From assembly GCA_013400975.1 (NCBI GenBank), contig WBMZ01004782.1, forward strand, positions 1 to 64,000: a stretch of DNA of 64,000 nucleotides, in the 5' to 3' direction. Shown here piece after piece: positions 12,549 to 25,745 of this stretch (positions within the stretch are counted from its first letter, which is position 1; each line of letters starts with the position of its first letter). The notes under the pieces are model-generated. The model made no database searches, was not told the origin of the DNA, and worked only from the letters and a program-made list of their open reading frames with translations. The DNA is from Atrichornis clamosus. Taxonomy: Eukaryota > Chordata > Aves > Passeriformes > Menuridae. A program made the translations under genes and the position numbers.

Positions 12549-15500
12549 TTTCCATATTTATTTCCTTCACATATAAAAAGAGTTCACCAAAATTAATTCA
12601 GTTCAATATGTTCTAAATGGGAAGTAAATAGATGGAGTTTTCAATTAGTTGAATTAGATTAAGTCTTGAGATCTGAGGGGTTTTTTGTCTGGAAGCTTGG
12701 TCATTTATACTTCAGAAAAAAATCTCAAACGAACCAAACAACAGTTTTCAGTCAAAAAGACCCCCCTGTATTCAAATGTGTAAATATCCCTTGTTCTGGA
12801 ATGGGAAACATGTCAGTCAGTAACACAGAGACGGGCCCTGATGTGTCGTACCATGGAAGGCCCATTGCATTCACAATGAGTCCAGAGTTGATTAGCTCTT
12901 AAACAGAGATGCTAATCCAAGACAAGGACTGTACATGCAAGAGGAAAGTGATGATTTGTCTAAATCAGACCTTTATTTAGCCAGCTGGTGGCAGCTGGCA
13001 CTGGCTGCAGTGAGATGGACCAACTGGATCACCCAGCAGCTGTGCCTCAGGTTACAGGGGAACATGGACAAGCAACCCTAATTTAGTCCCTCTGTGTGGC
13101 TGAGGTACCTTTTCAAAGCAGAATTTGGTACCTGTGGAACAAAAAATAATGGAAGCGTTTTGTTTTGAGGGAAATATACATGGCACCCTAAGCAAAAAAA
13201 TCTCACATTTGTCTGCTTTAGGTTGAGTTTTTTCTAATTTTTTATTTTAACTTCTTTTTAATAGCAATGAAAGAATCAAGGTCTCATCTGATGTCAAATG
13301 CTTTTAAGTCCTCCTGGGCATTTATCTGTGTCTAGAATGTGATTTGCATAAATGGACCCAAACCTTGGTTAGGCAGGAAAGCCTTTCATATAATTCAAGA
13401 CTGAGATAACCATGATCTTTACATTCCTCTAGCCCTTAGTAGTTCGGATTCAATGCTGCATTTTGACAGGTATGTTCTCTTGCTTCAGTGCTGTAGTTTT
13501 AGGATGTCTTTGGTGATCAAGTTCTATTACCATTTTTCCAACTTATTTCAGCCCGTCTATTTTTATAATCTTTCAAGTCCTATTTGAGTTCTAACTTTAT
13601 TTTGGAAATGTATTAATATTTTGTTTTGATTTTTTTTTCTTCAAAATCTTTTTTTTTTCTGTTTAGGATTCAATTTTGTCATAAAACCATCTCAATTTCG
13701 GTGGGTTATTTTTATTGGTTGTTTGTTGGGCCTTTTTTTTCAAATAATACAGTTTAACACGCTTTAAAGTAAATAACATTAACACAATATAAAGTGTTTC
13801 ATTATAGTTTCCAAAAGGGTTATTTAGAGCTTATTTACAAACAATTCTTTGCATCCATATCAAGTATTCAGTACATGAATAGATTTGTCATTTCTACCCA
13901 CGCAAGAGATGTACAAATGTGCTATTATTTTGTCACCATAAAAGTTTATATTGTACTCTCTAAACTGTATGGACGTTTTCTACTCTGTAGCCTCAGTGCT
14001 GCAAGAACTCATCATTTTTTTTTTTAGTATTGGTTTAACTAACATTTTAATTATTTTTTATTAACGTTATTATGAACTTACAAATTCTTACTACTTTTTC
14101 TCAGACAAAACAACAAAATATGAAAGAACTCGATCAGTTAGCATGTAAGATCAGGAGAGTGGAAAAAGTCTGTTCAGACATATAGATTTAATTATTTAAA
14201 TACTTGAATAATAAATATTTATGTATGGCTATTTAATAATAAATCATTTTAAAATATTCAATAAGCAATATATTACTATTAGTTTTTCATTCCAGATACT
14301 TGCTTAGTCTTCATCACCACACTATATAATAACCTAATTTATCTCTAATTTATTTCCCACATACGGTTTCACCAGGGTATCGCAAATTAATCTTACTTAT
14401 TTAATGTCATTTGCAGTCTCAATTCCCTCCTACTGAGCCCATATTATATATATCATGACAGTGAATTAGTGGGTTTCTGGGCTGTTTTACCTGCTTCTAA
14501 GAGAAAGAGTAGAATTGTGTAATATTTCAAATCTAAAAAATAGTTAATTTTTATTAGTAATGTTTTCTACTCTAGCTGTCTGAATCTACTGATAAAATTT
14601 TCTGTTTTTCTGTAGTTCCTATTTCTGTTTGTCCATATGTCACATTGGCATTATCTTTAGGGCATGTGTAAGCAACTACTTTGTATGAATTCTTCATATT
14701 TTTGTTTTAGTAGAATCTCTATCCAAGTGACTACCACAGGCTATCCTTACAGCATTTGTTTTAGCACTCATACATAATCCTGGACAGTGAGCTCCTGGCA
14801 AAAAATGGAAATCACATGAACCTAATGGAATGAGAGACAGCAGAGCAGGCTTTTGCAGTTGCGTGTCCTCACATGCACAACCAGCGTTCTTTGCTTTCCC
14901 GGATGCCCCAAGACAAAATATCTCAATATACTAAGGAAAAAGACGAAAGAGAGTTTGTTAACTATAAATATGGCTTGTATCTAGAAAGCCCAGGAGGCTC
15001 ACTAGTTCCTAGCTAATATAACAAATATGTTTTCTCAATGTCCAGGCTAGCTGTGTGCTTCCCAAACAATTATGCACATACTGCAGGACTGGAAGCAAGA
15101 GCATTTGTATGCATGCTGGTATCTTGTTAGCAAGGCTGGACTCTTAAAAATGTGTTTCTACCCAGTACATGATGAATTATTCTGCAGATTAATTCTGTTG
15201 TTTATAGGTTGCTGTAGGCCACTCATGAAGTCATGAGCATGGTCATTCAAATACAGAACACTTATAAATTCTGGCTTTAAGGAATACGCATAAACTTATT
15301 GCCATGCAACACTAGTTTGAATCACCCACCCTGAATATTAATGTCAGTGCCAGGTGTTGTGAACCAAGTTGGTTTTTTCTTATGAAAGCAATGGAATGTT
15401 ACTGTAGCTGACAGTTCTTGTAGCCACTGATGTTCTTGAAATGTTGTTTCCATAACAAAAGAGATTATGGCAATTTCTGGATCCAACTATTAAAATAAAA

Positions 15501-17364
15501 TATAATCATAGCTTGAAGACATCACACGTGGTGGAAATTGTGGTCTCGTGTTGTGGAAGAGGACAAAGTTTTGAACTGCTCATATCTGCATCCTTTAGTT
15601 CAATTAGATCTTCAAAATTTGTGAAGATTTTTGTTTGTTATTTTAATTTTAAATGCTATAAATATATGATCTTCAGTTCTAAAACATTAAGTGCTCTGTT
15701 TAGCCCAGAGTGCTTATTTATAAGTAATAATGCCGTGACAAGAATGGAAGTCCTGGCAAGCCCTTGATTAAAGTAGGGTTAAGATCATGGCAAGTAAGCA
15801 GGCTTTACTTCGAGTCCCTCTGCATTTGAATGTGATGCCTCTAAGAGCAGTGAGATGCTGGGGTGCTTGTGCCTGGGCAGGAGTGTCAATTTAAAAAGCA
15901 CATAATCCGTGTGAGAACAACAATTCAAGATAAGATTTGAAGCATGTTTATCAAAGCCTCTATTAGTTGGATTAGATTTAGGCTTGATCTGTAAATGAAT
16001 TGTGAATTAAATTTTATTATATTATGGATAAAATGTGTTGTTGTCTGATGTGGAGTCAGGTGCAATTTCAAATCTAACTTTAACAAGCCTTTTCAGCTCA
16101 TTATTTCTAGCCACCTTTTGAGTAGTTACATATTTTCTACAGAGCAAGGAACACTTACACAGCAAGAGTAGAGATGGAAGCAAACAAACAGGCCATCCAG
16201 AAAGTACCTATGCTGCTCTCCCAGCAGGATCTCAATAATGGTATTTGAATTCAGTGATTGAAGTAGTGAGATCTGCTAGCAAGGAACTCATATGCACTTA
16301 GTGATTCACTTTTAAAAATCCATTTGTAATAAATTATTTCATGGCATTCCTTTAATTATTTATGATACCAAATGGTCATTCAACATTCTGACTCATGGCT
16401 TGATCCACTTATATAAACACAGCTTTTCACTGCATGGCTTTCAAAGGTGCTAGGCATTTTTATTTTACTCAAGCTTGGTTTAAAATGTCATTCAAACTGC
16501 AAACAGAGGCCAAAACTGATTAGCTGTTAAGCTGTAACTTAAAATTGTGACATTGAAAGTCTTGTCTGTAGCATATATGTATGTATATAAAAGTAGATAT
16601 ACTGTGTTCAGAATAAGTTTGTTTTAAATAAATACATAAATATTTTAATACACTTCTGGAGGGTTTTGTTTTGTTTTTTTTTTTGTTTACTAATTGTCCT
16701 TAAACATACTTACTTGATTTAAATTCTGTACCACGATTAAAATATAAAGCAATACCTTAATGACAAACTCTATACTGCTAGTTTAACCAGTGGGGTTGCA
16801 TTTAAGATATTTATCTCCTCTTGGGAATTAAGCTATGGAGAGCTACCAGGACAATCTTTTGCAGTAGGTAATAAACCCTCCTGTAAGCTGTGGTCTATTT
16901 GGAAGAAATTGTGCATTCAGAATGGAAATGAACCTCCTTTCAAAACTCAAGTGAATACTGGGATACACAGCTTTGAGGTGAAGAAACTCTATTTTTCTGT
17001 TATATAGAAAGCTAGCTGGCATCATCAGAATCTTCAAATATGACATTGACAATTGAGATGAGCATCTGGTAGCATTTGATAATGGTCTACCACTGGAAAT
17101 AAGGTAATAAATTTCCCCATAATGGTTCACTGCCAACAGTGCTCATTTATGAGTGAAACAAGATGACCATTTGTTTTCCCAATAGAGCAATGTTGCAGAT
17201 TTGTGTTCTGTTCCTTTTGGTGAAGATCTGAAAGGACTATTAAAGATGTATTATTGCAAACTAAGTGCATGGCTTTCAAATGCTCTGTGTGACAATTCCT
17301 TGTTGTAATTATGTTTTAATGTCAAACACTTTGCAGATATATTCACGTAGGAATATATCTGAAT
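12549..17364. other. Unique non-coding DNA
   Basis: No gene or confident repeat was found. Composition is AT-rich with many T-runs (for example 13630-13660 and 16670-16684). A GC-richer spot at about 12980-13070 shows no feature. The stretch 15890-16130 has the low-complexity-free, homeobox-site-rich look of conserved non-coding DNA, but I cannot test this. Confidence 0.5.
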
Positions 17365-17862
17365 GTGCAGAATTCAGCTTTATCCTCCTTACTACAAATA
17401 CATGCTTTCTGCATTCAAAGAGTAAAAGCATACATTTTCTGTTGTAGGCTGGAGGAAAGCTGTGAATTGTGCTATTTTAACAATGCAAAAAATCAGCTTA
17501 AAGCTGATTCATATGCACTTAAAACAGCCTTTGTTTCTGCCACCTCTGAAACCGAAAATGCTCTAGGGCCTGGATTCACAACCAAGCTTATCCAAGGGAA
17601 TTGTTCATACTTGCTGAAATATGCACATTTAGGAACTATTCTTAACTATGAATCCAATGTTGTTTTTTTGTTTTGTTTTCATCAGCAGTGGTGTGTTTCT
17701 GGGTGTAGCAGAAATTCTGCGCTGTTTGGGCAAATATGTAAAGTTAGGCTAGGGTGGGATTCTGTGCCTTTAGACTTCTGGTATAACTGCTGGAGGAAAC
17801 AGGCGCAATTCTACACTGTGGGAGTAGCTGGGTTAGTGCTCAGCATCCTTGTGTTGTCATAA
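17365..17862 (+). other. Longest open frame in the window (165 codons), not a supported gene
   Basis: An ATG-initiated frame of 165 codons ends in TAA. The predicted protein is rich in Cys, Tyr, Phe and Leu, ends in a hydrophobic stretch (VAGLVLSILVLS), and has no domain I recognise. A single-exon ORF of this length can arise by chance in 64 kb read in six frames. I see no Kozak-like context, no nearby promoter and no repeat-encoded protein that would explain it. Parts near 17565-17590 (GGGCCTGGATTCACA) and 17745-17770 recall phrases from ancient amniote repeats. I treat it as non-coding. Confidence 0.3.
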
Positions 17863-20460
17863 GATTATGACAGCTTTGTTAAAAGCTTTCTCCTCTTGTC
17901 TCATTGCTAGTGTGTTGAGAGGAGAAGCTAGGTAATTCCAGCTCTCTGTACGAACATCTGTGCTGAAGCGCCAGCCAGGATTGAGACAGTGTGTCAAAAA
18001 AGACTAGCGAGTAGCGCCCGTTTGTCAGTGCAGTAGTCTGGATTTGATGATTTAGAAGATCACTTCTGCTGTTCTTTTCTTGTTAAGATACTGTGCAGAT
18101 GTCTGGGGACGTTTTATGATCACTGAGAGTGTAAGGTACTTTGCTGAACAAAGTTATAGTGTGTGCTGCTCCTGCTTTTTCAGTTAGAAAGATCTTTTTT
18201 CCTTTTTTAAGCATGTGTACGTGGAAAGGGTGAAGGGTGAAGGACAGTAAGCTTGTTCATGATAAATGAGTTGCTGCAGCAAAAGGCATTGTATTGCTTA
18301 CTGTGTGTACTTGTTGTTAAGGAGAAATACAGTTGTAACAAGCATTTCAGTTTCTGCATTACATGCATTTAAGTGCCTGTCCACTAAGGACGCCTGCTTC
18401 CACTGATTCAAGCAAGAAAGTTGGCATATTATTCCCCAGTGCTCTAAACTCTATGTTAGCTTCTATTAAATGCTGCCAGACAGGCAGAACAATATTTGAA
18501 ACAAGACTGTTTGAAGTAAAATGTAATTGGACTCATTTAAAGTCTTATTACAATGAAATCTGACTTCCTCCTTGTAATTTGACTTGTAGAAACCTCTCAA
18601 AAAACATTACCTTTTGCCACAGGCTGTAAATTCAAATTCTGCACTAGGTAAGCATAATGAGAAAAGAAAGTTCTGACGTGGCTGGAGATCATATCAGGTC
18701 TAGCTTGATTAATTATTTCCACACGATCAATCAGCACCTTATTTAGATAACTGGAGGCACTCACTAGTTAATTTGTGAGAGTAGAACAATGAGGGCAAGC
18801 ATTTATATGGCCAGTCAATACTCCAATTAGTGTTAGAAAGTCAAATGCAGTCTTGAAAATAGCTACTAGAAGAAAAGGGACTGAAATACCACAGCAGTTT
18901 CTCTTGTTTTAGATAGCCATTCTCTGATTACACTGCAGTGACTCCACTCACCCTCTCCAGAAGTATTTACCTAATCTTTCTAATCATCTACTTCATAAAT
19001 ATATATACACACACATATAAGTTTAAAAGCTAGTTAAAATGAGTACCAACAGTGCTTTTATATAATAACCCTCAAATTTGCAGCTGTGTATCTACTCATT
19101 CATCTTCTACCTTAACAGGACTTACTTTCACCTGCAAGACAGATACTAGTTCTAGGAAGTAAAAAAACCAGCAAAACATTGCAAGGCAGAAGTTACAGAA
19201 AGGATAAACTACTGCTTCATGTACTGCCTGCTCCAGGGTTTAATTTGCCTGAAATATGTGGTGGCCAAATCTGAAGACTGACTTCTGCATTCAGAATAAA
19301 CTCTCTGGCCACAATGTCAGATATAGTGGGATAAGTTGGCAGAGGTTTAGGGCAAACATTGTCCAAAATTACACTGCTGTTGTTTCCCATAGTGTCTAAG
19401 CACTGGCAAATATCTGTTTATGAGAAAAAGAGAAATAATCATTTTAGATAACATTATATTTCTCCACCTTCTGCTAGCAAAAGGAAAGAAGCCAAATTCA
19501 CAATCTGACATTTCAGTTAAACCATTTTTATCAACATAAGACTGATTTTAACAGAATTTTCTATGAGGGAAAAAAAGTTTAGAAAATTAACAAGACTATT
19601 TTTAAAGAAAAATGTTGAAGTTTTGAAATATTTAAACATGTATAATAGCAGTTAACCGGCTCATTATGTCGTAAATTTATCTATGAAGAAACATTATTAC
19701 GGGTTTTTTTCCATATTAAGTAAGAAATTTTGGAATTTTGTTTTTGAGACTGATGGAAGAAAAAGGTAATCTTTCTGCACACAATTCTTAGGTGAAAACA
19801 ATGTCATTACTAAGATTTTTTTAAAAATAGAGTAGTAATATATTCTATTACTTTTATATTTGATATTACTTTTTTATCTTTAAAATCATAATTTATCAAT
19901 AACATCAAGCAGAGGTTAAGTTAGATGAGAAGCTGTCATAAAAATCACCACTAGAGTTGCATTTGTTAGGTTCTTCAAAAATGTAAGTACAAGGTCATAT
20001 GGGGAAAAAAAAAAAAAGACTGTGTTATCTCAAAAGTCCTTATTTATTCAACTCAAAATCTCAAAATGAAGTTGAGGGACCTCATTGTTAGACTATTGGC
20101 TTTACTTCCACAGCAATGACTTTTGCTGTTGTGTTCCTGGTATTGCCAAACTTTCAGGGAGAAAAAATGATTTACCTTAAAGTGGACGTGTAAACATATA
20201 ACAAAAAATATTTGCAGACTTCAGTACTAGGAACACTGAACTGGTTTATTTCTTGCTGAGTACTGATGTCCAATAGAAGTTCTCTCAGTTTCCTGGAAGA
20301 TTTTCGAATCATTTTCTAAATAAAATCTTCAGCAAGCTGCAAGTAGATGATCTAAGATATAATCTAGTTTGCAAATCCTTAGTCTTGTGTGACCTTATTG
20401 GGCATAAGTAGGTGATAGGTGGGAATTATTCAGATGTTTTTATCGTAGTTGTAATTATTC
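17863..20460. other. Unique non-coding DNA
   Basis: No gene or confident repeat is visible. There is a short TA/CA microsatellite-like run near 18998-19017 and an A-run near 20005-20017. Confidence 0.55.
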
Positions 20461-21530
20461 TAAATTGTAAATGCAACAAAAGTAGCAGGGAAGAACTACT
20501 CAGTTCACTTGGGTTAAGCCAAAGAAGGTTCCCCATGATTTACTGGTTTTTGAATTCTGTATAATTAATAGGCCGAGTGGTAAAGTACATGTTTGGGATC
20601 AACATCAGCAATACAACAGATAAAGCGTAATACTGTACACATACAAAATGTGAGTGTACCCTTGCCCATTTCTGAGTGCCCTCCCAGGAGTGTACCCCAG
20701 GAAGCTCTAGCCTCACACACACACCTCCGCGCTTACGTGCACAGCAGACCTGTGTCTGGTGGGGTTGCGAGGCTGCTGGCTGTGTGTGTGACCCACACCC
20801 GTGCCTCTCACTGCGACCCGCGGCTGCTGCCAAAGCTCCACTGGGCTCACACAGCTAGTCCAAGGTGAGCTTCCCAGCACGTGGCCCCCGTGTAGTGCCA
20901 TGGCTCAGCAGGAGTGCAGCTGTTTATGCTGTCACATGGGGCAGAGACCCTCTTGGACCCAGGAGGAGGTCAGGATGGTGGAGTGCTGCTCTCTTGCCTC
21001 TTCTGTGTTCCAAGGTGTCTCCCCCATCACAAAATGTAATGCCTCTTTTTTCTTCCAGTCAAACTGACTCCTTTTCTCAAAAGTCCATCTGCAATTATCA
21101 CTTAATCTAAGTGAAAGCAATTTCATACAAAGCTTGTCACTGGTAATTTCCTCTTTAGGGGTCTCTGGTTTGGGGCAACATTGTCTCAGAATAGTATATT
21201 CCATTCACACACACTGTTAAAACTCACTGTTCCAGCCATTGTTATCATCTGTTGTTAACCTGAGCATAGCCTAACCTCCTGTTAAACAGAGGAGTCTTTG
21301 CAGATTCCTCTATGGCAAATCATCTAACAAGGGTTAAGGAAACGAGCTTCAAAGGAAAGGAGAGGACTCTCTGGGAATGTGTTAATACTCGGTTTTGGTC
21401 TTACACCCTAATGCTTACTATCTTTGGTCTAATAGCATGGCTATACCTTGCTTGGAAAAGAAGTATATAAAAGAGAATTTGGTTAAGCTTCTACAGACAA
21501 AGTAAACACTTATTTACAAGATTAAAAATT
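20461..21530. repeat. Possible old LTR or other GC-rich insertion
   Basis: A block at about 20650-21000 is richer in GC and CpG than anything nearby, with short CA/GT runs near 20711 and 20782. It is followed on + by a TATA-like box (TATATAAAAG, 21464-21473). Such a mix of a GC-rich body and an isolated TATA box would suit an old LTR. I could not define TG...CA ends, a poly-A signal in the right place or a target duplication. The several overlapping open frames on both strands (20540-21204) reflect the low stop frequency and have no domain. An ordinary GC-rich unique sequence is equally possible. Confidence 0.35.
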
Positions 21531-24500
21531 GCTAAAAGGGTATGGCAAAATAAGAAAAGGAGGTTGTGTCTTTTACTGTGTGTCATTTGTTCACTCTCCA
21601 GACTGTTTCTTTTCCAGCAACTCCTGAAGAAACTATAGAAGTGCTAATGTATGCCCTTTACATATGGCTGTATGCCAAGCCATAGGATTTTGTTATAATT
21701 CTCCTTTCCTATACCTCTTGCCATATTGAATTTGTCCTTGGAATGGACGACATCATTAGGAGTGAAGACTTAATTATAGCCACTTAGAGACAATTTAAGA
21801 ACTGTTGTTTAATTTACTGCAATTTTGAAGTGGAAACTAGATGGTAGTTTGGAACTTCAGCACTTTTAAAACACTGACACATAAGACACTTAGTCAAAGG
21901 TTTGTGTAGCACAAATTCATTCTCAAGGAGAAGTAAAAGGAGTAAGGGCTCTCAGGCTGATTTTTTTTTTTTAAGCACCAGTGTGTATACTTAAGTGTAA
22001 CCTGACCAAATCCTTTCAATATAGTGGATTTTTACAGTTGTCTTAACTAATCATTTTGACTGGGATTCATCTTGCCTAGTTTAGACATTTACAGTATGCA
22101 CATCTGCATTGGAGATGGTTAACCTTAAGAGAAAGATGTCAATTTTAGTGTATAATTCATTTGTCTATTTTAGATGCCTTCTTTAGGTAGAAATTAATCT
22201 TGTGCTAGATAAACTTATTTTTCATTCATTACAAAAGGTGCCTACGGTGATTACCTCATATGTGAATATTTAGTTTTGTTATAATGAACTTCATCCATTT
22301 ATAAACTATAAAGCATTTGCTTTTATTCAAAATACATGTGTATGAGGGTTCTGATAATTTGGTTTTTATATCTGACAGTATCTAATTTAATCTAATTACT
22401 TTAGTGTCTATAATTCCGGGCTCTCTTTTCCAGTCCTTACATATGTGAATTTGAAAATACACATCATCTCTCATACTACTGAAAACATGGTAAACTCACA
22501 GTACCTCTGTTAACCTATGACAATTTTATATCCAGATTGAAGTGGATTATATTGATGTGGTTATTTTTAAAGATTGTTTTCATTGTTGTTTTTCTCTTTT
22601 TAAGGAGATTGTTCTGGGTAGTCAGGTATCACCAGGGATTTTGATTACTTGTTCAGTAACTCAAACATATTGTAAATTCTCCATTTCCCTTTAAATATGA
22701 AGAATAGGGCAACATAACATAACACAGTGTACTTGTACCTTAATACAGAGTAAGATTTCCAGACTGCAATTGGGTATCTGTTTCTCCATTTAAAATTAGT
22801 GAATAATCACATCCTTAGCAGTTTTAGGAACATTGTCAGTTTAATTGATGATTTCCAATTCTAAAATATACAGCATTGAGAAAGGAAAAAAAAAAAAAAT
22901 AAAATCCCTGTGGATTGGAAATGAAGAGTTGAGTTTTAACTGACACACACCATGCCTTCTGTAGGTAAGACCTGGCTGGTAAATGTGCTTCATTTTGTCA
23001 TATTTCACATTATTTTCTCCTTCTGTCATTTATTCCTACAATGAAAAAAAAATGCATTTCTATTTAGAAGAAATACATTATTTTTACAGTTGACCTTGTA
23101 TTAGATTGTTGGTTGCTGTAAATGAACGTTACTGGTGGTTTGGCACTGGTACAAATTTTGTTTCTTGTTTTCCCTAGTAGCAGACTAGAAGAGAAATGGC
23201 CTTCCCTGCCTTCCTGAAAGCTACTCTGTGGTCATGCCAGATAGGAAAGTGGGTAAAATCAGCTCTTGAAGGCCCATGAAGGAAATGTTATAATGCAGAT
23301 TACAGGGTTTTTCCCATTTGTGTATTTGTTTCAGTGTATTTTATATAACTGGACCCTGCACTATCTCTGGGTTACAAGGGTATAATCAGCCTGGAAATGA
23401 ATAAGGTGGGGGAATATGGACCTCTTTATGCTTTACCTCAGATCAGTGGTGAGCCTAGTGCAGATCTGAAGGACAAGAAAGCACATTTCATGGTTTTACA
23501 TAGCATTTTAGCTTTTCTATAGTTTTCTGCAATCTGCATACTGAGATCTGGAACAATGATACTTGCTGGAATTGTGGAAGATCTCACATCAGAAGATCAG
23601 AGGAAATAGAGTTCTGTGATATGAACATGTGCCACCTCTCTAGTTGGGGAGGTGGGTGTGAATGGGGAACAAAATTTCCTTATCCTTCTCCAGGTAACTT
23701 ACCACCCCTGCCCTGCTTAGCATAATGGTGACAAATAATAAAGTTTGAATAAAGCTGCTGGCTCCTTTAAAAAAGTTACTTTTCGTTTTTGGCAATCTAC
23801 TTGATACTTGGCTGGTGAGAGTGCTCAGAGAACCTCTGCAAATGTTCTTTAATCATACCTATAAGAAAGTAATAACTTTACACATAATGTTGTTATGAAA
23901 ATTAAAATAGTCCCTAACTATACAACTTGCTCCCTTTTACTTGAAAACCATCTTTCAACAATAATATTAATGTTTAATTCTAAAGGATACTGAAGAAAAT
24001 CAACACTGCCCTTAACAATTAATGTATTTTTCTCCTGTGTATAAATACCCACAGATCTCATAATCTTCAATGGTCTCAATTATTTTTAGCTTTGACTTAG
24101 TATTAACTGGTGAATATTATTAGTTTTAATATATTTCAATACATATTTTCTTTCTGAACTTCAATTCATAAGTCTTTATGCATATAATTGAAATTAATTT
24201 AAATTTCAGCCTTAGCAGAAATTATATTTAATAGCCTTCTACAATCTGCCCAGTCTGTTTACACAACAAAAATATTTTTAATTTGATGTAGAAATAGACA
24301 AAGGAAATTCACCAGGTTCTAAAGAAATTTTTAAAATATGGGATTTTAAGATATAGTGTTAGATTATTTCTTACCAAGATTTCTGAAGCATGCAAACACA
24401 TAATCCAGTATTGTTTAACTACATGTCATCCTCACTGAGTTAGACCATTTTCTTTTTTTTCCCAAAACTTTTCTGTTTCAGCAGAACCTATAAATTTTTG

Positions 24501-25079
24501 AAAAAAAATTTTTTTTTCATTTTACTTTTCTTCCCCCGCCCCCCCCCAACCAAAAAGAAAGTAACTGAATTGCAAATTTTATTCCTGAAAATAAGGCTTG
24601 GAGTCAGTTAATTGAGCATGATTGTGCCTTTACAATTCTTTTTCATTTTTCTTCTGTTTTGCCCTGGGGTGCTTTTAGATAAAAGTTCTGTTTATAAGCA
24701 AATTAGTTGTCATTGGTTCTTTGTTGTCAGGTAATCTTTCATGGATGCCAGAAACCTGAGCACGTACATGATCAAATTTCTCTAATTTAGAAGCTGTATC
24801 ATAAATAGTTTTAGTACATGCTAAAATACTTAGAAGGAGTACTTTGTTGCTGACAAGGTCTTTTTGTCATCTATAAAGAACTTAAAAATTACAACTGAAC
24901 AGCCAGCTTCTCTTTACAAGAGCAACTTTTAATAGCTGGAAAAATTGCCAGCTTCCTTTTAAGTGTAAGTTATGAAGAAAACTGGGATCCTCCTTCAATA
25001 TCCCTGTGTATCCACATCTGACAAAGTGAAATGTCTCCTCTCATTCTCAAACGAATTTGGCAGATGAGAATAAGCTGTT
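21531..25079. other. Unique AT-rich non-coding DNA
   Basis: No gene was found. An A8T9 perfect palindrome at 24501-24517 is followed closely by a C-rich run (24533-24547). The rest shows no repeat that I can name. Confidence 0.55.
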
Positions 25080-25160
25080 TACTATTTTCATTACATAACC
25101 ATAGGGAGGGCATGATGGCTTGCACATGGTCATGTTAGCTGTGTATTGAGAGTTGACTGA
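25080..25160 (+). repeat. Possible MIR-like SINE relic
   Basis: TTTTCATTACATAACC, then GGCATGATGGCTTGCACATGG, then TCATGTTAGCTG follow the MIR core order (tttacagatgagg / gacttgcccaagg / tcacacagctg) with many changes. It is weaker than the copy at 60.5 kb. Confidence 0.35.
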
Positions 25161-25370
25161 TAACGTAGAAGCACATTTTAATTTTTTTCCCCATTAATTC
25201 ATAGACACAGTGGTATCTCCTGAAGGTGACAACACTAACAGTTGCAGATAATGGTATCTTGGATCACTGAGTGAAGTATGTTTATGAATTTTCAAATGCT
25301 CTTAATTTTCAACAAGGGGTTATTTTTTCCACAGTTTAGATGTCAAGACACGAGCACATGCATCCTGGAC

Positions 25371-25424
25371 AGTCACAGTCCTGCAACAAATGATGTCAGT
25401 CACAGTCCAGCTACAAGTGATGGC
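25371..25424. repeat. 27-bp tandem duplication, two copies
   Basis: Two adjacent imperfect 27-bp units at 25371-25397 and 25398-25424 both begin AGTCACAGTCC and continue with -CAA-GATG-. No coding role is evident. Confidence 0.8.
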
Positions 25425-25544
25425 ACAGCACTGGTGCAGTTCACAAGATACGCAGTTTGTCTGCATGCATACTAGTGAGATTAGTTTACTAAGCAAATGG
25501 TGTAAGATTGTCTCTGCATATTTGCCCGTGATTTGGCATGGATA

Positions 25545-25745
25545 GGAGGAACTTCACTCTGAAGATAGTCAAGCACAGGAATAGTGTGCCTGGACGTCTC
25601 TGAAGTCTCCATCCCTAGAGGTTCTCCTGACTGGAAAAAGCCCTGAGCAATCTTTGCTAATCTTAAGGCTGATGCTTTGAGCACAGGACTGCACCAGAGA
25701 CCTTCTGAGATTCCCTCCCAACTTGAACTCTTTTACTTCTTCATT
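25545..25745 (+). mobile_element. Old CR1 LINE 3' end
   Basis: The order CATCCCTAGAGGTT, CTGGAAAAAGCCCTGAGCAATCT, TGCTTTGAGCACAGGACTGCACCAG and CCTTCTGAGATTCCCTCCCAACTTGAAC matches the 3' UTR of CR1 (ctggacaaggccctgagcaacct ... gctttgagcagggggttggacca ... agaggtcccttccaacctaaa). The terminal tandem is decayed. It is clearly older than the copy at 2.1-3.0 kb. Confidence 0.8.

Noticed and set aside
20540..21204. Six overlapping short frames on both strands
   Set aside because: They overlap in several frames at once, which is typical of GC-rich DNA with few stop codons. None has a domain.
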